NCBI RefSeq assembly: GCF_022771645.1
Contig: NZ_JALFCU010000122.1
Location: 1 to 19,777, forward strand
Direction of reading: 5' to 3'
Origin: Selenomonas sp.
Lineage (GTDB): Bacteria; Bacillota; Negativicutes; Selenomonadales; Selenomonadaceae
Length of the DNA stretch: 19,777 nt
In this document: positions 6,899-14,656 of the stretch, in pieces
Position numbering within the stretch: position 1 is the first letter of the stretch
Layout: every line of letters begins with the position of its first letter
Translations under genes and position numbers: made by a program
The notes under the pieces: model-generated
Seen by the model: only the letters and a program-made list of their open reading frames with translations
Told to the model about the DNA's origin: nothing
Database searches by the model: none

Positions 6899-7924
6899 TC
6901 ACGCACCGACATCACGAAGGGAAAGTCCCGGTACGGCGTTGAGATACAGGTCGCTATAGTTTCCCGCCTGCGCCTGATAAAAACCGCGACAGGCGATCAT
7001 GGCGGCGTTGTCCGTGCAGAGGATGCGGTCGGGGAAAAAGAAACGCAAGCCGCGTTTCTTTGCGCCCGCGCGCAGTTTCGCTTCGAGCGCGGAGTTCGCC
7101 GCGACGCCGCCCGCGAGCACGAGCGTGTCGAGGCCGGACGTGCGCACGGCCGCAAACGCTTTGTGCGCGAGGACGTCGACGACGGACGACTGGAACGATG
7201 CCGCGATGTCGGGAATGTTGAGTTCATGACCCTTCATGCGCTCGCTGTTGATGTAGTTCAGCACGGCGGATTTCAGGCCGCTGAAGCTGAACTCGTAGTT
7301 GCCCTTTTCTTCGAGCGCGCGCGGGAAATCAATGGTAGGATGCCCCTCGTGCGCGAGCTTGTCGATGCGCGGGCCGCCGGGATACGGCAGACCGAGCACG
7401 CGCGCGACCTTGTCGAAGGCCTCGCCGGCCGCATCATCGCGCGTCTGCCCGAGCATGCGGAAATGGTTGTAGCCCTCAACGCGCACGAGCGCCGTGTGGC
7501 CGCCCGAGACGACGAGCGCGACGAACGGCGGCTCGAGCTCCGGCGCGGCGAGGAAATTCGCGAAGATATGCCCTTCGAGATGGTTGACGCCGATGAGCGG
7601 CACGCCGAGCGAAAACGCAAGGCCTTTCGCCGCCGACACGCCGACGAGCAGCGCGCCGACGAGGCCGGGGCCGTACGTCACGGCAACCTGATCGATATCC
7701 GAGAGCGCGACGCCCGCCTCGTGAACTGCTTCATCAATGACGGGCAGGATGTTCACGATATGCTTGCGCGACGCAATCTCCGGCACGACGCCGCCGAATT
7801 TCTGATGCACGGGGATCTGCGTCGAGATGATGTTCGAGAGGATCGTGCGCCCGCCCCGGAGGACAGCCGCCGACGTCTCGTCACAGCTCGACTCGATGCC
7901 GAGCGTGAGGATGTCATGTTCCAA
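6899..7924 (-). CDS. tsaD: tRNA N6-adenosine threonylcarbamoyltransferase TsaD
   Basis: TsaD transfers the threonylcarbamoyl group from threonylcarbamoyl-AMP to A37 of tRNAs that read ANN codons, making t6A, together with TsaB and TsaE (not present here). The 341-residue length is typical. The Kae1/TsaD signature is clear: LGIESSCDETSAAV at the N-terminus, the metal ligands H115 and H119 in NHLEGHI, the nucleotide loop VVSGGHTALV, GGVAANSALEAKL, and D305 in CTDNAAMIACRG. The start is the TTG at 7924 with AGGGGGC 8 bases upstream; the nearby ATG is out of frame. It lies 13 bases after the CsoR-family gene and is the last gene of the ileS unit, before a strong terminator. Co-transcription with ileS is notable because tRNA-Ile is a t6A substrate. 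Confidence 0.96.
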   Translation of the reverse strand: MEHDILTLGIESSCDETSAAVLRGGRTILSNIISTQIPVHQKFGGVVPEIASRKHIVNILPVIDEAVHEAGVALSDIDQVAVTYGPGLVGALLVGVSAAKGLAFSLGVPLIGVNHLEGHIFANFLAAPELEPPFVALVVSGGHTALVRVEGYNHFRMLGQTRDDAAGEAFDKVARVLGLPYPGGPRIDKLAHEGHPTIDFPRALEEKGNYEFSFSGLKSAVLNYINSERMKGHELNIPDIAASFQSSVVDVLAHKAFAAVRTSGLDTLVLAGGVAANSALEAKLRAGAKKRGLRFFFPDRILCTDNAAMIACRGFYQAQAGNYSDLYLNAVPGLSLRDVGA

Positions 7925-7937
7925 GCGTAGAGCCCCC

Positions 7938-8300
7938 TTACTTCAAAAACTGATCAATCGCCTTGTTGAGCTTCTCGATGGCCGCCGCATCTTCGTCGCG
8001 CGCGGCGTCGACGATGCAGTGGCTGATGTGGTCTTTGAGGATGATGCGGCCGACGCCTTTGAGCGCGGAGTCGACAGCGGAAAGCTGGATCAGCACGTCG
8101 CTGCAGTCTTCGCCCTCTTTCACCATGCGCTTGACCTTTTCGAGGTGGCCGATGAGGCGCGACATGCGATTGAGCACGGCCCGCGTCTGCGTGTGGCTGT
8201 GTGTATGTCCATGCACATGGGCGTGGACGCCGTCGTGCGCATGTTCGTGTTCATGCGGCAGGGCGAGCGCGTGGGCGCGTTCATGTTCTTCTTGCGTCAT
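7938..8300 (-). CDS. CsoR/FrmR/RcnR-family metal-sensing repressor with His-rich N-terminus
   Basis: A 120-residue all-helical repressor of the CsoR family, which binds DNA in the apo state and releases it on ligand binding. The core at about 41-120 includes NRMSRLIGHLEKVKRM, and the ligand set C66-x24-H91-x3-C95 matches the spacing of the Cu(I) sensor CsoR (C36/H61/C65). Residues 1-37 form an unusual tail with 12 histidines (PHEHEHAH, then VHAHVHGHTHSH), unlike classic CsoR and more like Ni/Co/Zn handling proteins. The ATG at 8300 is preferred because GAGGA lies 5 bases upstream. An in-frame ATG at 8312 overlaps the ileS stop (ATGA) and would add MRTR. It lies between ileS and tsaD, with no metal transporter in the window, so its target and metal are unknown. 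Cu(I), Ni(II), Co(II) or Zn(II) are all possible. Confidence 0.9.
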   Translation of the reverse strand: MTQEEHERAHALALPHEHEHAHDGVHAHVHGHTHSHTQTRAVLNRMSRLIGHLEKVKRMVKEGEDCSDVLIQLSAVDSALKGVGRIILKDHISHCIVDAARDEDAAAIEKLNKAIDQFLK

Positions 8301-8308
8301 GCGCGTCC

Positions 8309-11300
8309 TCATTTGACGGCGAGCGTAACCGTCTCGCCGTTGATGTTCCATTCTTTCTCGTGACCGTCGAGCTCGCCGTAGTGGACGTTGTCCGTCAGCG
8401 TCGCATTCTTGAGCATCGCTTCGTTTTTCTTGACGAGGCCTTCGAGCTTCTCGTTGCCCGAGAGATACACGTCGACGTGATCTGTGACTTCGTAGCCGTT
8501 CTCCTTGCGCATCGTCTGGACTTTGCTGATAATCTCGCGCACGAAGCCCTCTTCGATGAGCTCTTCGCTGAGCGTCGTCTCAAGCGCAATCGTCACGCCG
8601 CCGTAGCGCTGGCAATTGTAACCCTCGGTCTGAGCCATCGTGACTTCGACGTCTTCCGGCTGGAGCGTGACATCGCCGTCGGCGAGTTTCACCACGAGCT
8701 GGCCCGTCTTGTCGAGCTCTTCCTTCGCCTTGTGGCCGTTGACGGCTTTCAGCGCTTTCTGGATCGCGCCCATTTTCTTGCCGACCTTCGGCCCGAGCAC
8801 GCGGAACTGCGGCTTGAACGTGTACGTGAGGTACGCTTCCATGTCGTCCTTGAACTCGACGCGCTTGACGTTGAGCTCTTCCTCGACGATCTGCTTGTAA
8901 AAATCAGACAGCACGGACTCGGCCTTGACATACATCGTGCCGATGGGCTGGCGGTTCTTGATGTTTGCTTCGTTGCGCGCGGCGCGGCCGAGCACGACGA
9001 TGGCGAGCACTTCGCCCATGTTCTTCTCGAGCTCCGCGTCGATGTGCGCTTCGTTTGCCTGCGGGAAGTCACAGAGGTGCACGGACTCCGGCGCGTTCTT
9101 GTCGATGCTGCAGACGAGGTTGCGGTAGATGGACTCCGTCATGAACGGGATCATCGGCGCTGCGGCCTTCGCGAGCGTCACGAGCGCCGTGTAGAGCGTC
9201 ATGTAGGCGTTGACTTTATCCTGCTCCATGCCCTTCGCCCAGAAGCGGCTGCGGCTGCGGCGGACGTACCAGTTCGACAGCTCGTCGACGAACTGCTCGA
9301 GCGCTTTCGCGGCTTCCGTCACACGATAGTTCGAAAGGTCGCTGTCGACTTCCTTGACCATCGTATTGAGGCGCGACAAGCACCACTTGTCCATGACGGA
9401 CAGCTTGTCGTAATCAAGCGTATATTTCGTCGCATCAAAATTGTCGATGTTCGCATAAAGCACGAAGAACGCATACGTGTTCCAGAGCGTGCCCATGAAC
9501 TTGCGCTGGCCTTCCTGCACGGCGTCATCATGGAAGCGGTTCGGCAGCCACGGCGCGCTGTTCTCGTAGAAATTCCAGCGGATGGCGTCCGCGCCATGGC
9601 GGCGCAGCGCGTCCATCGGGTCGACGGCGTTGCCCTTCGACTTCGACATCTTGTGGCCGTCCTTGTCCTGCACGTGGCCGAGGACGATGACGTTCTTGTA
9701 CGGCGAGCAATGGAACAGCAGCGTCGAGATCGCAATCAGCGAGTAGAACCAGCCGCGCGTCTGGTCGACGGCCTCGGAAATGAAGTCCGCCGGGAAACGT
9801 TTTTCGAAGATGTCCTTGTTCTCGAACGGATAATGCCACTGCGCGAACGGCATGGAGCCGGAGTCGAACCAGCAGTCGATGACTTCCGGCACGCGGTGCA
9901 TCGGTTTGCCGCACTTCGGGCATGTGATCGTGACTTGGTCGACATACGGGCGATGGAGTTCGATGTCGTCCGGGCAGTTGTCGCTCTTTTCCTTGAGCTC
10001 GGCAATCGAGCCGATGCACTCCTGATGGCCGCACTCGCATTCCCAGACCGGCAGCGGCGTGCCCCAGTAGCGGTTGCGCGACAGGCCCCAATCCTGCACG
10101 TGCTCGAGCCAGTTGCCGAAACGGCCTTCACCGAGCGCTTTCGGGATCCAGTTGACCGTCTTGTTGTTCGCAACGAGCTCGTCTTTCACGGCCGTCATGC
10201 GGATGAACCACGACGAGCGTGCGTAGTAGAGCAGCGGCGTGTCGCAACGCCAGCAATGCGGATAGCTATGCGTGAACTCCGGCGCCTTGAAGAGCTTGCC
10301 TTCGTTCTTGAGGTCTTCGAGGATCATCGGGTCGGCTTTCTTGACGAAGATGCCCGGCCACTTCGTTTCCTCCGTGAGCTCGCCCTTGCCGTTGACGAGG
10401 TTCACGAACGCAACGCCGTATTTCTGGCAGACGCGGTTATCGTCTTCGCCGTATGCCGGCGCGATGTGGACGATGCCCGTGCCGTCTTCCGTCGTGACGT
10501 AGCCGTCGCACACGACAATGAACGCCTTCTTGCTCGGCTGCTTCGCGACGGCTGCATTCGCGAACGGATACAGCGGCTCATACGCGCGGCCTTCGAGGTC
10601 TTTGCCTTTGTAATGCGCAACAACCGTGCGCTCGCCCTCGACACCCTCAAAGACCTTGTCCACGAGCGCTTCCGCAAGGATGTAGTTTTTGCCATTCACA
10701 GCGACTTTGACGTAGTCCACGTCCGGGTTCACGCAGAGCGCGAGGTTCGACGGCAGCGTCCACGGCGTCGTCGTCCAAGCGAGGTAATACGCATCGTCAT
10801 CTTTCGCGCGGAACGTCACCATCGCCGAGCGCTCCGTGACGTCCTTGTAGCCCTGCGCGACCTCGTGCGACGACAGCGGCGTGCCGCAGCGCGGGCAGTA
10901 CGGGACGACCTTGTAGCCCTGATACAGCAGGCCTTTCTTCCAGATTTCCTTCAGCGCCCACCACTCGGACTCGATGAAGTCATTTTCATACGTGATGTAC
11001 GGATGCTCCATGTCGGCCCAAAAACCGACGACGTCGGAAAACTCCTCCCACATTCCCTTGTATTTCCAGACGGACTCGCGGCACTTCTTGATGAACGGCT
11101 CGATGCCGTACGCCTCGATCTGCTCCTTGCCGTTGATGCCGATGGCCTTCTCGACCTCGAGCTCGACCGGCAGGCCGTGCGTGTCCCAGCCGGCCTTGCG
11201 GAGGACGTTCTTGCCCTTCATCGACGCATAGCGCGGCAGCATGTCCTTGATGACGCGCGTCAGCACATGGCCGATATGCGGCTTGCCGTTCGCCGTCGGC

Positions 11301-11440
11301 GGCCCGTCGTAAAACGTGAACGTATCCGAACCCTCACGCTGGTCGATGGCCTTTTGCGCGATGTCATGATCTTTCCAGAACTGCGCGACTTCCTTCTCGC
11401 GCTCGACAAAATTCAGGTTTGTATCAACTTTCTTATACAA
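8309..11440 (-). CDS. ileS: Isoleucyl-tRNA synthetase (type 2-like)
   Basis: A class I synthetase that charges tRNA-Ile with isoleucine. Seen: 1043 residues; the HIGH motif at 55-58 (GKPHIGHVL); GWDTHGLPVE shortly after; editing-domain motif AWTTTPWTLPSNLAL; CWFDSGSMPFAQWHYPF; and KMSKSKGN at 597-604. Cysteine clusters (YCPRCG, HCWRCD, CECGHQEC, CPKCGKP) suggest zinc sites. Length and motif wording (for example GLPVE) favour the eukaryote-like type 2 form, often less sensitive to mupirocin; that is inference. The start is TTG at 11440 with a perfect AAGGAGG 7 bases upstream. A T-box leader and terminator lie directly upstream. The stop overlaps an alternative start of the CsoR-family gene, and tsaD follows, so the three genes form one apparent operon. 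Confidence 0.97.
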   Translation of the reverse strand: MYKKVDTNLNFVEREKEVAQFWKDHDIAQKAIDQREGSDTFTFYDGPPTANGKPHIGHVLTRVIKDMLPRYASMKGKNVLRKAGWDTHGLPVELEVEKAIGINGKEQIEAYGIEPFIKKCRESVWKYKGMWEEFSDVVGFWADMEHPYITYENDFIESEWWALKEIWKKGLLYQGYKVVPYCPRCGTPLSSHEVAQGYKDVTERSAMVTFRAKDDDAYYLAWTTTPWTLPSNLALCVNPDVDYVKVAVNGKNYILAEALVDKVFEGVEGERTVVAHYKGKDLEGRAYEPLYPFANAAVAKQPSKKAFIVVCDGYVTTEDGTGIVHIAPAYGEDDNRVCQKYGVAFVNLVNGKGELTEETKWPGIFVKKADPMILEDLKNEGKLFKAPEFTHSYPHCWRCDTPLLYYARSSWFIRMTAVKDELVANNKTVNWIPKALGEGRFGNWLEHVQDWGLSRNRYWGTPLPVWECECGHQECIGSIAELKEKSDNCPDDIELHRPYVDQVTITCPKCGKPMHRVPEVIDCWFDSGSMPFAQWHYPFENKDIFEKRFPADFISEAVDQTRGWFYSLIAISTLLFHCSPYKNVIVLGHVQDKDGHKMSKSKGNAVDPMDALRRHGADAIRWNFYENSAPWLPNRFHDDAVQEGQRKFMGTLWNTYAFFVLYANIDNFDATKYTLDYDKLSVMDKWCLSRLNTMVKEVDSDLSNYRVTEAAKALEQFVDELSNWYVRRSRSRFWAKGMEQDKVNAYMTLYTALVTLAKAAAPMIPFMTESIYRNLVCSIDKNAPESVHLCDFPQANEAHIDAELEKNMGEVLAIVVLGRAARNEANIKNRQPIGTMYVKAESVLSDFYKQIVEEELNVKRVEFKDDMEAYLTYTFKPQFRVLGPKVGKKMGAIQKALKAVNGHKAKEELDKTGQLVVKLADGDVTLQPEDVEVTMAQTEGYNCQRYGGVTIALETTLSEELIEEGFVREIISKVQTMRKENGYEVTDHVDVYLSGNEKLEGLVKKNEAMLKNATLTDNVHYGELDGHEKEWNINGETVTLAVK

Positions 11441-11458
11441 ACGAACTCCTCCTTAAAT

Positions 11459-11690
11459 GAAAAGCCCCCATCCAAAACAGGATGAGGGCAGACTGCCAAC
11501 AAAAACCACCTATTTCACGCACGGCAAACAGCGATGCATTGCTCCGTAACGGGGACATCCGGCGCGGCCTACTCTCGAAAAAAGATTTCAACCAGCTGCT
11601 CCAGAGGGATCTTCACGCACGCCTCTTCCACCGCCTCCCACCATCTGCGGCTCGCTTGGGATTTTTCGTGCGCTACTCGCTCTTTCGTTG
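11459..11690 (-). ncRNA. T-box leader of ileS, specifier AUC (Ile)
   Basis: T-box RNAs read the charging state of a specific tRNA and open transcription of the downstream gene when it is uncharged. On the minus strand the order is: GAAAGAGCGAGTAGCGCACG at the stem I base (about 11686-11667), with its pairing partner CGTGCG before the specifier; distal stem I features AAGCGAGCCG and GATGGTGGGAGGCGGTGG; the specifier ATC at 11610-11608 within GAAGATCCC; AGAGTAGG and CCGTTACGG of the central stems; and AATAGGTGGT, whose UGGU (11508-11505) can pair with the ACCA end of tRNA-Ile. The sequence after UGGU is not the usual ACCGCG, so the antiterminator is divergent. The terminator follows. Position before ileS and an Ile codon as specifier agree. 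Confidence 0.85.
11460..11489 (-). terminator. T-box attenuator terminator of ileS
   Basis: On the minus strand GCCCTCATCC (11489-11480), a 6-base loop, then GGATGGGGGC (11473-11464): a 10-bp stem with one U-G pair, followed by TTTT. It ends just before the AAGGAGG of ileS, as expected for a transcription-attenuating T-box. Confidence 0.8.
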
Positions 11691-11720
11691 CATTTGTTTT
11701 TGATGTTGCATACGGGAGAT

Positions 11721-11749
11721 ATTTTAGCACAGCCGTCGGGAGTTTTCAA
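11721..11749 (-). promoter_or_regulatory. Promoter of the ileS-csoR-tsaD unit
   Basis: TTGAAA (11749-11744), 17 bases, TAAAAT (11726-11721), with a TGc extended -10. It is placed about 30 bases before the T-box stem I and begins about 26 bases after the stop of the DHHW gene. A second, weaker set (TTGACG, 18 bases, TATATT) lies just upstream. No separate terminator for the DHHW gene was seen, so read-through would also meet the T-box. Confidence 0.7.
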
Positions 11750-11774
11750 ATATATTTTACCCGTTTAGAAAACG

Positions 11775-13175
11775 TCAACGCAAGTCAAAAACTCCTTTTT
11801 GTTGCGTTGGTTTCGCTGGTTTCCCGCTACTCCCCAATTCTTCTATATAATACAAAACTACGACTGTATCTGGTTTTTCTTTTTGAATGAATGTTCGAAT
11901 GCTTCCACGGAAATGTCTTGGATCTAGCGTTTGCAAATGTTCCATTCCCAATGCCAAAAACGGGGTTACAGCATCGCCAAATGAATCATGGATAAATAAA
12001 AGTCGCTTTCCATCATGTTTTTCTAAGTTGCAGATATCGATATACGCGCGATCACCATAAGCATAAGCACCGTAGGGATTATGCTTGTAACTGCCCCCTG
12101 CGAAATCCATCTCTTTCATCATATACATGATAGAAAAATCTCCTTGCTTTTTCAATTGCATGGACGGAATGAACATGGTAAACGATGTTTTAAACTTGGG
12201 ATAGTAAAGCGAAAAGTCATCGGGCGTTGTTCGCGCCAATGTCAATTTTTTCCCGCGACTCCCAAGAAACCACGATGGATAAACCGCTTCTTCATATTTT
12301 TGCGAATCAAGCAATGATACATCTGCCTGATAACCGCATGACTGATTGAGATATGCAAAAATTTTTCTTGTTGCCCATCGTGCCGTCGATGCTTTCCAAT
12401 GGTGATCTGTTCGATAAAACAAGTCATGTTGATCAAGATGCTCTTCCTCGATATCATCTCGAATGTCAATGCGATCTACACCATTCGCGCGCAAACCTTG
12501 AACAAAATCATCTCCATTTTGGTTTGAAAAGTCGAGCTTCCCCGCATACATCGTTTCTGACCGTGCAATTTTACTTGGAGCCAGCACCATTACAAAATGG
12601 ACGCCTTGGTTTTGGCACATTCGAGCGAGGTTCGAAACATTTGCTACGTTCTCTTCCACATTTTTTCGTCGCACAAATGCGGCCAACTGACCATCCGGCA
12701 ATTGTACGACACCGTTGTATTCATTGATGCTACGAATATTCCACGCCAGGATATCGTTCTTATAAATTTCTGCCAATTGAACGGCGTCTATATAATGCCA
12801 AAGATAGCGATTGGTCCATCTCTCAATTTTCGTCCGATATGTTTCAATTCTTTCTTTCAGGACAGAGAAAAGCTCACTCTCTCCTGTTATGCTAGAAGCA
12901 TCTTCCGTGTCAATCGCATCCTTCTGAAAAGGATACTTTTTCTCCCAATCCATCTTGATTTCATCAGCAGGAATGCCCTTCTGTTTTTCCTCTTCGTCTT
13001 TATAATCTGCGAGATCTTTATTATCCGCGAATACAATATTAGTGATGCCATCTTTCATGTGCAACGTTTTGATAAAAATCTGCATCGTACCAAAACGTAA
13101 CATAATGGAGGAAAGAATCATTATGAGAAGGCCTGCACAAAGGAGCATACTTGTTTCTCTTACCTTTTTTCTCAA
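11775..13175 (-). CDS. DHHW-family / AlgX-AlgJ-like protein, partner of an MBOAT acyltransferase
   Basis: A 466-residue protein with an N-terminal membrane anchor (about 8-27, LLCAGLLIMILSS) and an extracytoplasmic SGNH-hydrolase-like domain. Diagnostic motifs are YRTDHHW (D257, H258, H259, W260), FLGSRGKK near 303-310 and FIHDSFGDAVTPFL with S398 as likely nucleophile. In AlgI/AlgJ/AlgX systems such proteins move acetyl groups onto secreted polysaccharide, and the MBOAT gene directly upstream supports that. The start is a TTG at 13175; its GAGGTG ribosome site overlaps the MBOAT stop codon, so the two are translationally coupled. The gene is clearly AT-richer than its neighbours (24 of 60 bases are G/C in 12001-12060, against 36 of 60 in 13501-13560), suggesting separate acquisition. 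The acceptor polymer is unknown. Confidence 0.85.
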   Translation of the reverse strand: MRKKVRETSMLLCAGLLIMILSSIMLRFGTMQIFIKTLHMKDGITNIVFADNKDLADYKDEEEKQKGIPADEIKMDWEKKYPFQKDAIDTEDASSITGESELFSVLKERIETYRTKIERWTNRYLWHYIDAVQLAEIYKNDILAWNIRSINEYNGVVQLPDGQLAAFVRRKNVEENVANVSNLARMCQNQGVHFVMVLAPSKIARSETMYAGKLDFSNQNGDDFVQGLRANGVDRIDIRDDIEEEHLDQHDLFYRTDHHWKASTARWATRKIFAYLNQSCGYQADVSLLDSQKYEEAVYPSWFLGSRGKKLTLARTTPDDFSLYYPKFKTSFTMFIPSMQLKKQGDFSIMYMMKEMDFAGGSYKHNPYGAYAYGDRAYIDICNLEKHDGKRLLFIHDSFGDAVTPFLALGMEHLQTLDPRHFRGSIRTFIQKEKPDTVVVLYYIEELGSSGKPAKPTQQKGVFDLR

Positions 13176-13184
13176 AGCAGCACC

Positions 13185-14585
13185 TCAGAAATTGAAATAA
13201 ATGAACGGATTGTACGTCGAGCTGATTGTCACGACGAGCGACAGCAAAAAAATTCCCGTCGCCATCACCGGTTCGCCGACGCGCGTGACGGCTGTCTCTG
13301 CGAAGCGTTTCTGCACGTACGGTACGACCGGCAGCGAGAGCACGAGCGCCGCAGCCCAGATGGTCCGCCCGTTCCAGAGGTAATACCACGCCGTGCTGTC
13401 AAAGAGGCCGGCGCTCCCTGCGCCGAACATCATGCCGAGGTAGCTCGTCGCATGCGCGAGGTCGGGCGAACGGAAAACCGTCCAGCCGAACACGATGACA
13501 AAGAGCGCATAGACGTGCGCGAGCGGGCCGAGCTTGTCCGGGAACTTTGTGAGCTTTTCGACGAGCAGCAGCACGAAGTACCAGAGACCCCAGAGGAGGA
13601 ACGTCCAGTTCGCGCCGTGCCAGATGCCCGTGAGCGCCCAAACGACGAAGAGGTTCCAGATCCAGCGCGGGCGCGGCACGCGGTTGCCGCCGAGCGGGAT
13701 GTAGACGTAGTCGCGGAACCACGAGCCAAGCGAGATGTGCCAGCGCCGCCAGAACTCCGTCGCGCTCCGCGAAATATACGGATAGTTGAAGTTCTCCGGG
13801 AAGCGGAAGCCGAACATCTTTCCGAGGCCGATGGCCATGTCGGAGTAGCCCGAGAAATCGAAATAAATCTGGAGCGTGTAGGCAAGCGCGCCGAGCCACG
13901 CCGTCGTGACGGAGAGCGGCACGCCTACGTCAAAGATGTTGTCCGCAATCTGCGCGATGTAATTGGCGATGAGCACTTTCTTGCCGAGGCCGTAGATGAA
14001 ACGCATCATGCCGTCGGCAAAGTCCGCAAGGTTTTCCTTGCGGTGCTCGATCTGCTGTTCGATCGTATCGTAGCGCACGATCGGGCCAGCAATGAGCTGT
14101 GGGAAGAGCGCGATGTAAAGGCCGACGTTCAGCACGCTCCGCTGTGCCCCGGCTTTGCCGTAATAAATGTCGAACAGGTACGACAGCAATTGGAACGTGA
14201 AGAACGAGATGCCGACCGGCAGCGCGATGTGGATGACGGACGTGTCCGTACCGAGCAAGAGTCCCACCTGTTGCGCTGCAAACGTCAGGTACTTGAAGAC
14301 GAACAACAAACCGACATGGAACGCAACACCCGCAATCAGCCATCGTTTTCTCCGCACCTTGTCCGAACCTGCCGACGCGCCGACGTGCAACCCGACGAAC
14401 CAGCCGACGACGATGGAAAACACCATCAGCACGATGAACACCGGCTCGCCCCACGCGTAAAACAGCAAGCTCGCCAAGAGCAAGAAGCGGTTGCGGAAGT
14501 TCCGCGACGTGAACCATGGCTGATAGTAGATCACGAGCACGAGCGGCAAAAACAAGAACAAGAAGACCGTTGATGAAAAGACCAA
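13185..14585 (-). CDS. MBOAT-family O-acyltransferase (AlgI/PatA-like)
   Basis: A 466-residue polytopic membrane protein that should pass acyl (probably acetyl) groups across the membrane for modification of an exported glycan. Seen: many hydrophobic segments; the family motif FWRRWHISLGSWFRDYVYIP (His about 283) and the catalytic-His motif GIWHGANW (His about 323); also FPQLIAGPIVRYD and YFDFSGYSDMAIGLGKMFGF. The N-terminus decides the start. An ATG at 14591 lies only one base after AGGAGG (14598-14593), whereas the in-frame TTG at 14585 has ideal 7-base spacing and gives MVFSSTVFLFLFLPL, the usual family N-terminus. An extended -10 promoter lies upstream. The stop sits inside the ribosome site of the DHHW partner gene. 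The donor and acceptor are not shown by the sequence. Confidence 0.92.
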   Translation of the reverse strand: MVFSSTVFLFLFLPLVLVIYYQPWFTSRNFRNRFLLLASLLFYAWGEPVFIVLMVFSIVVGWFVGLHVGASAGSDKVRRKRWLIAGVAFHVGLLFVFKYLTFAAQQVGLLLGTDTSVIHIALPVGISFFTFQLLSYLFDIYYGKAGAQRSVLNVGLYIALFPQLIAGPIVRYDTIEQQIEHRKENLADFADGMMRFIYGLGKKVLIANYIAQIADNIFDVGVPLSVTTAWLGALAYTLQIYFDFSGYSDMAIGLGKMFGFRFPENFNYPYISRSATEFWRRWHISLGSWFRDYVYIPLGGNRVPRPRWIWNLFVVWALTGIWHGANWTFLLWGLWYFVLLLVEKLTKFPDKLGPLAHVYALFVIVFGWTVFRSPDLAHATSYLGMMFGAGSAGLFDSTAWYYLWNGRTIWAAALVLSLPVVPYVQKRFAETAVTRVGEPVMATGIFLLSLVVTISSTYNPFIYFNF

Positions 14586-14614
14586 ATCCATCCCTCCTGT
14601 GGATAACTCTTTTC

Positions 14615-14623
14615 ATTATAGCA
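14615..14623 (-). promoter_or_regulatory. Extended -10 promoter of the MBOAT-DHHW operon
   Basis: TGc then a perfect TATAAT (14620-14615) on the minus strand, 30 bases before the TTG start. The 17-base spacer carries a run of seven G and the -35 is poor (TCTTGC). It follows the ATPase stop codon by about 35 bases; no terminator was seen between them. Confidence 0.6.
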
Positions 14624-14656
14624 GTATTGTCCCCCCCGCAAGACAGAAATTTATTT

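Noticed and set aside
8201..11485. A 1094-codon open frame on the plus strand opposite ileS
   Set aside because: Its translation is Arg/Leu/Val/Asp-rich without recognisable domains, it has no ribosome site, and it mirrors the codon pattern of ileS and the T-box. It is an antisense shadow in GC-rich DNA.
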